From the NCBI RefSeq assembly GCF_009727055.1, contig NC_052354.1, positions 55,101,382 through 55,165,381 on the forward strand: a stretch of 64,000 bases of DNA, read 5' to 3'. Shown piece after piece: positions 59,801 to 64,000 of this stretch. The stretch comes from Benincasa hispida. Taxonomy: Eukaryota; Streptophyta; Magnoliopsida; Cucurbitales; Cucurbitaceae. The position numbers and the translations under genes were made by a program. Under the pieces are notes generated by a model that ran no database searches, was not told the origin of the DNA, and saw only the letters and a list, made by a program, of their open reading frames with translations. Each line of letters opens with the position of its first letter. The stretch's first letter is position 1.

Positions 59801-60015
59801 TCCGACAAGAATGCTTGCACGACGGCCATGTTTTCTGGTGATGTGAGAAGAGAAGAAGGTGGAGAGGAGACCGGCGAAGTAAAGAGAGGAAGTGAAGCGA
59901 GTGAGGATTTGATCGTCGTATTTGCAGTAATCTGTTTCTTTGAAATGAAGTTGTTTGCGTTTGTAGACTTTTGGGAAGAATTGCTTCAGAAAGTCGTCCA
60001 TGGAAGTTACTCCAC
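56850..60015 (-). CDS. STP-type hexose/H+ symporter, exons 2 and 3 (exon 1 not found)
   Basis: Plasma-membrane monosaccharide/proton symporter of the major facilitator superfamily, closest by eye to the STP7/STP14 group. Exon 2 is 60015-59066: acceptor ATTTCAG before GTGGAGTAACTTCC, giving the conserved GGVTSM start, and donor ATG-GTAATG. Exon 3 is 57290-56850 (acceptor GATAG). Together they encode 462 residues. Signatures: first loop GRR (TRKHGRR), RILLGIGIGFGNQAVPLYLSE, PETPNSLVEQG, QQLTGNNSILFYAPV, SWGPLGWLVPSELFPLE and PETKQVPIEDIYLLW. Family members have about 500-520 residues, so about 45 (first membrane helix) are missing. The second sugar-porter signature, normally DKFGRR, reads DKFWRR. 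The exons are otherwise open and unbroken. The Met at 60001 is internal, not the natural start. Confidence 0.88.
57291..59065 (-). other. Intron of the STP-type gene
   Basis: 1775 bp with GTAATG and GATAG borders on the minus strand, AT-rich with A/T runs (58262-58310). It carries a repeat at 58716-58870 that resembles 60463-60592. No retroelement coding lies inside. The acceptor is inferred from frame and homology; using it makes the protein two residues shorter than the family here. Confidence 0.75.
58716..58870. repeat. Small dispersed AT-rich repeat (MITE-like)
   Basis: Begins GAAAATATTTTTAAATATA and ends TATATTTTTATATTTAAAAT, which are inverted relatives. Inside are GTGATAAACACTGATAGAC-type repeats. 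A second member with GAAAATATTTTCAAATATAAC...TTGTTATATTTAAAAATA is at 60463-60592. Confidence 0.6.
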
Positions 60016-60462
60016 CTGAAATCCGCCATTGCAGCTTCTGCTTCAGAATTTTTCTTGTTTTCAGAAAATTGTTTCAATTACTTATTTTTCAGTAACTGTT
60101 TGATTTTATTATTTTTATTATGAAAATTAAATTTATTTCATCGTGTAGGGATAAATGGTTAGTCGAATTCTAAAAACAAGTATATTTTTTTGAAAATTAT
60201 TATAGACTTAATTTTAAAAATAAAAAATAAAATATTAACAAACAACACCTTATTTTTGGAACACTTAAATTAAAAATTTTGTATTTAGAAATTTTTACTT
60301 GAGCCTATTTAGTCAACTTTTAAAATTGGTATTTCTTTTAAAATCATCAATCATGTTATTTTATTATCGATAATTTTATTTGATTTTTGTCTTAATACTT
60401 TAAAAATATTTATTTTCATTTTCGATGGTCAACTTTTGAACTTTAAGTAATTATTTTAAATA

Positions 60463-60592
60463 AAAAAATATTGAAAATATTTTCAAATATAACAACATGT
60501 TACTATTTAGTTATAAATAGTGACATTGTGATATATTTATAAATATTTTGATTTATTTTGTTATATTTAAAAATACCCTTGACTTTCAAAAA
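60463..60592. repeat. Second member of the MITE-like repeat at 58716
   Basis: GAAAATATTTTCAAATATAAC at the left and TTGTTATATTTAAAAATAC at the right are inverted relatives, with TAGTTATAAATAGTGAC-type sequence between. Confidence 0.6.
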
Positions 60593-60760
60593 AGTGACAT
60601 TTTTAATACCCTAAAAATGGAAAATAAGAGATTGAATCAAAGTTAAAAATACGTGCCAAAATGAATATTTAAAAATATAACTACCAACATGATCACTTTA
60701 AAAAAAAAAAAAAATTGTAAAGACTAAAATAGTGTTGTTATACTATAACTTTGAAATTTA

Positions 60761-61042
60761 GGCCACGTTTATAATCTATCTCATTTTTATTACTATTACC
60801 TAAATATAACAATAAATGTAACAAATTAACTTTTATATAGTTACAGTAAAAATAATGAATTCCACGTCATTTTTAATCGCAATCAGATTTAGCATCTTTC
60901 ATTCATCAATTAAATCATATGATTTGATTATACATTTCAAGGCAAGACTCCACATCTCATTATGATTAAACAATAGTAATCAATCGCGGTTCACTTTTTA
61001 TAATCATTGATGGATTACCTTTCAACGGGTATAAACATGACC
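60761..61042. repeat. MITE candidate
   Basis: Left end GGCCACGTTTATAA and right end (reversed) GGTCATGTTTATAC match at about 11 of 14 positions. The flanks are TTA on the left and TTG on the right, so no exact duplication. 282 bp, non-coding. Confidence 0.45.
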
Positions 61043-61179
61043 TTGTTAGTTAAATGTTTTTTTTTAAAAAAAAAAATAAAGGTTATTAGTTTTTTTTTTA
61101 ATGCGAGGAATTATAAAATATTTTTTTTAAAAAAAAAGCTAGTTTTTTTTTTTAAATACGAAGTATTATAAAATATTAA

Positions 61180-61221
<42 letters not shown>

Positions 61222-61233
61222 AATAAATAAAAT
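61180..61233. repeat. AAT then AAAT microsatellite
   Basis: About eleven AAT/ATA units run into about five AAAT units. The boundary is within 61212-61215. Confidence 0.9.
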
Positions 61234-61303
61234 AACAAAACAAGTATATTTGGATAAGTTTCAAATCTACATTACAATTATAATAAGGTTTTCCTTAAAT
61301 AAA

Positions 61304-61344
<41 letters not shown>

Positions 61345-61847
61345 CTTTAAATTTGTCTCATAAATTTTTATGGATATTTTTCTCAGAAAAATGTATAAAT
61401 CTTTGAATATTATATTTTGTCTGCCTAGTAAATTCTAAAATTTTGAATTTCATTTGACATAAAAATGAGAGCTTAATGGTAGTTTTGAATTAGAAATCCA
61501 AACACAAAATTGCAAAGAGTAAGTTTCAGGAGTAATGGACTTCATAAAAAAAAATTACAAATTTAGGGTAGTTGTCTAAATAATAGTTAAAACAATGTTA
61601 AATGAATAACAAATGGCAAAAATGGGGTGAGAAAGCAAACTATTGACAAATTTAACGTACCAAATCCTTTTTCTTTTTCTTTTTCTTTTTCTTTTTTTTT
61701 TTTCCTCTCCCTCTTCTCTTCTCCCTTCCTCGAAAATGAATGTTTAGGAATGTATTGGACACCTTTTCTAAATTCATTATCTAATTAAACATTTATGGAC
61801 TTATTATATAAGTTTTAATATCAAATAAATATAAACTTGAAAATTTA

Positions 61848-62216
61848 AGGCTCCGTTTGGTATATTTTTGTTTTTTAATATTAAACCTATGACATTACTT
61901 CTACCTCCAAATTTTTTCATTTGGTATCAACTTTTCACCAATGGTTTAAAAAATCAAGTAAAAAAAAAAATAGCTTTCAATTTTTTTTTTTTTTTTTTTT
62001 TTGAAATTTGACTAAGAATTCAACAATTATAATAAAGATGCAAAACATTATAAGAAATGTGGATGGAATATGCTTAATTTTAAAAAACAAAAACAAAGAA
62101 TCAAATTATTACGAAATGGAATCTAAGAATTAAAAATTTAGATGTGGGGTGAGTATTTATAAGCATAATTTTCAAAAACTACGAACTAAAAACCAAATAG
62201 TTCCTAAACGGAACCT
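61848..62216. mobile_element. MITE, Tourist/Harbinger-like
   Basis: Terminal inverted repeats AGGCTCCGTTTGG (left) and AGGTTCCGTTTAGG (right, reversed) are flanked by TTA on both sides (61845-61847 and 62217-62219). If the ends are drawn one base inside, the flanks are TTTAA. 369 bp with no ORF. The TIR style and TTA duplication suggest the PIF/Harbinger group. Confidence 0.7.
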
Positions 62217-63299
62217 TTAACTTTTACATTTTCAAATCAATTTCAACTTTCAACTTTTATTTTATCTTGAGAAAGAAGATATTTTTTTTTTAACAAATCT
62301 AAGTTTTTTTCTTTTTTCTTTTTTCTTTTGAAGTAAATAAGCATTTCAAGGTTTGAAGCCACTAAAATCTAATTTTATATAATTCACCCTTTAAAATACT
62401 GTCAACGTTTAATTTTAATTTTTCGATTTCAATAAAGAATAAGTGAAAGTTGTTTAGTCCAATAGCTATTTTTATGATAATTTGTTTTATAGTCTATAAC
62501 ATTACTTTTACAAGTCATCCTAAATTTATAATGCATGCATGACCTTAATTTTTACAACTTAGCCAAACTTTTGAACTTTTAAAGGATAACATTGATTTTC
62601 ACAAGTTATCTAAATATAGAAGGTAAAACATGAGTTTTACAAGTTAATCTGAGCTTGAAATATATATAAACTTAACATTTACAAATTATCAAAATTTAGA
62701 AAGTAAAAATTTTGTTTTTCACAAATCCAATACCATGTGAAATTATACTCATAAAGATGAGCTCTTTTTAATGGTCCTCCATCTCTAAATCCTCCTCCTG
62801 CCATTATTTTCCAATTTTCCTTTTTTCTCTCCATATGTTTCTTTATTTCTTTTCTTTCACTGCCAAAAATCTTAAAAAAAAAAAAAAAAAAAAAAATGAG
62901 AAACTATTTTATTATCATGATTATTGAAAAGTAACAAAGTAGAAAAATAGAGAGAATGCATAGAGTAATACAGTAAAAAATGACCATCTCCGCAAAAGGT
63001 CAGAAGATACATTCAACAAGTTTAATTTTTTCAAAAACTAAATATTTTATCTTAATTATAATTTTTATCAACAAAAAATTTGATAAAATACATCAATGTT
63101 TTCTCTAAATATGCTAATTTCTCAAGTTCATCTTCAAAGTTGTTTTTTTTTTCATATTAAAACCCATTGAACATTTTGCCTTTCCTATAACAGTTCTATT
63201 TGTTCAATAATTGAACAAAAAAATATGATCAAAAATAAATATTCAAAAACAAAAAAAAAAAAAAAAAAAAAAAAAGGTCGAAATATTGAATCTTAAAAA

Positions 63300-63640
63300 T
63301 AGTAGAAATAAATATGAAGCACGATCGTGGTGTGTGTATATATACAAACAGTATCCGGAACTTTGGTTTAAACGAAGCTGATTGCGGCCGCCGTGAGGGA
63401 GACAGCCGGAAGCAGTAAAATGGAAAACGGAAAGTAAATTATTTTAGAAATCTTGAGGTAAAAGAGAAACGACGAGAAGATGAAAGTGGGTGTAGGGTAA
63501 AAAGGTATGGGAAAATTAAAAGAATATATTGTCGTTTTAAACATTTGAAGAAACATATATGTTCTATATTGTTGTTCTAACTATTTGTAAAAAATTTGTT
63601 TATTGTTTTTTTTTTTTTTTTTAAATAAGTCGAGGGTTGA
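63300..63640. other. Unassigned GC-richer patch
   Basis: A TATATATA motif (63337-63344) is followed by a short GC-rich stretch at about 63380-63410. A minus-strand frame ending LLLPAVSLTAAAISFV (63556-63368) is hydrophobic but unlike any family I know. It could be chance or the end of an unrecognised gene. Confidence 0.3.
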
Positions 63641-64000
63641 AAATTCGACCTAAATAGGTTAGGTCCTCCGACCTTGGCCCTTCCTAACATTAATTGAGTT
63701 TTGTTTAATATCATTATCATCTACCGGGAGCCTTCTTCTATCAAAAGATCGTATTTTTCTAAAATTCCAAATAAGGTCCCCTGGAATTCACTTTCCAAAA
63801 CTTGTGGAATAATTTTTATACTGGATGGTACTGTCATCTCAGCAAGTCTGCACGTGAGAGATAACGGAGTAACTGGATCCTCCTTGCTCTTTTAGGGCCA
63901 CTTGAGTAAGCTTCCCAATCAAATTCGAAGAGCAAGATTAATGAGAGCAGAGCAAGAAATGTATTGGAGAGCTGAGACATTTTTATTGAGACGCAAGAGA
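63641..64000 (+). other. Unrecognised coding-like end of window
   Basis: The frame 63701-63895 (YREPSSIKRSYFSKIP..., ISASLHVRDNGVTGSS) stops at TAG. It then stays open to the window edge in the same frame with a charged segment RRARLMRAEQEMYWRAETF. Composition differs from the AT-rich DNA to the left. It may be a degenerate transposon ORF or part of a gene beyond the window; I cannot name it. Confidence 0.35.

Larger units (their letters stand above)
60016..63299. other. AT-rich region upstream of STP exon 2
   Basis: If the gene is intact this is intron 1 or promoter DNA. I searched the minus strand for a GYDIGIS-encoding exon and did not see one. Long A/T tracts occur (61309-61342, 61979-62002, 62875-62896, 63250-63276). 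No credible coding sequence is present. Confidence 0.55.

Noticed and set aside
59298..60019. Plus-strand ORFs of 60-90 codons and an alternative minus-strand frame of 197 codons
   Set aside because: Shadows of the transporter exon 2, whose own frame is full of family motifs.

Overview
The window looks like a heterochromatin-like repeat block from a dicot plant nuclear genome, next to one host gene. The evidence is spliced plant-type coding sequence, AT-rich intergenic DNA with MITEs and A/T runs, and stacked Ty1/copia and Ty3/gypsy LTR retrotransposons with tRNA-Met and tRNA-Asp primer sites. A cucurbit is my best guess, from the look of the repeats only. I see no bacterial genes, rRNA, tRNA genes or CRISPR.

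Layout. 1-8005: a minus-strand copia element (copia-1: gag, protease, integrase, RT, RNase H), broken by a 1.9-kb solo LTR with a perfect TTTTG target duplication and by a second LTR at the left edge. 8006-12911 and 45718-46380: two halves of a plus-strand copia element (copia-2), split by a 32.8-kb nested block (12912-45712) whose outer ends are Athila-type LTR termini flanked by GTTAT/GCTAT. Inside the block: a minus-strand Athila half (13509-18569), a plus-strand Athila element with both LTRs (18569-28410, the 5' one truncated), a second partial gag, and a second Athila-like family (LTR2) with its own gag and a lysine/glutamate-rich third ORF (33326-36242) before its 3' LTR. Then come a gag-protease piece, a sequence gap, an indel-riddled repeat of that piece, and the minus-strand gag, PBS and 5' LTR of the outer element. 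That 5' LTR is itself split by a solo LTR2. 46381-56050: a minus-strand chromovirus relic split by a third hairpin-ended LTR (LTR3) and by a solo Athila LTR (GGCAT duplication), which is in turn split by a 3.1-kb insertion (TCTAA duplication). 56850-60015: exons of a minus-strand STP-type hexose/H+ symporter whose first exon is not visible. 60016-64000: AT-rich DNA with two MITE candidates, microsatellites and no recognised gene.

Most retroelement ORFs carry stops or frameshifts and are dead. The plus-strand Athila integrase (24372-25436) is the best preserved. Two sequence-quality problems matter. A near-complete mate-pair junction adapter sits inside gag at 31074-31110. An apparently uncorrected long-read segment lies at 40520-41515, next to an N gap. 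Joins in the 29-42 kb interval should therefore not be taken at face value.

The most interesting biological signals are non-coding. A hairpin of about 36 nt is repeated 1-3 times per element in the Athila 3' region, and its paired bases change together across two families. A hairpin with a mostly GAAA loop forms the first bases of several LTR families, also with a compensatory change. A third hairpin lies just before the polypurine tract.
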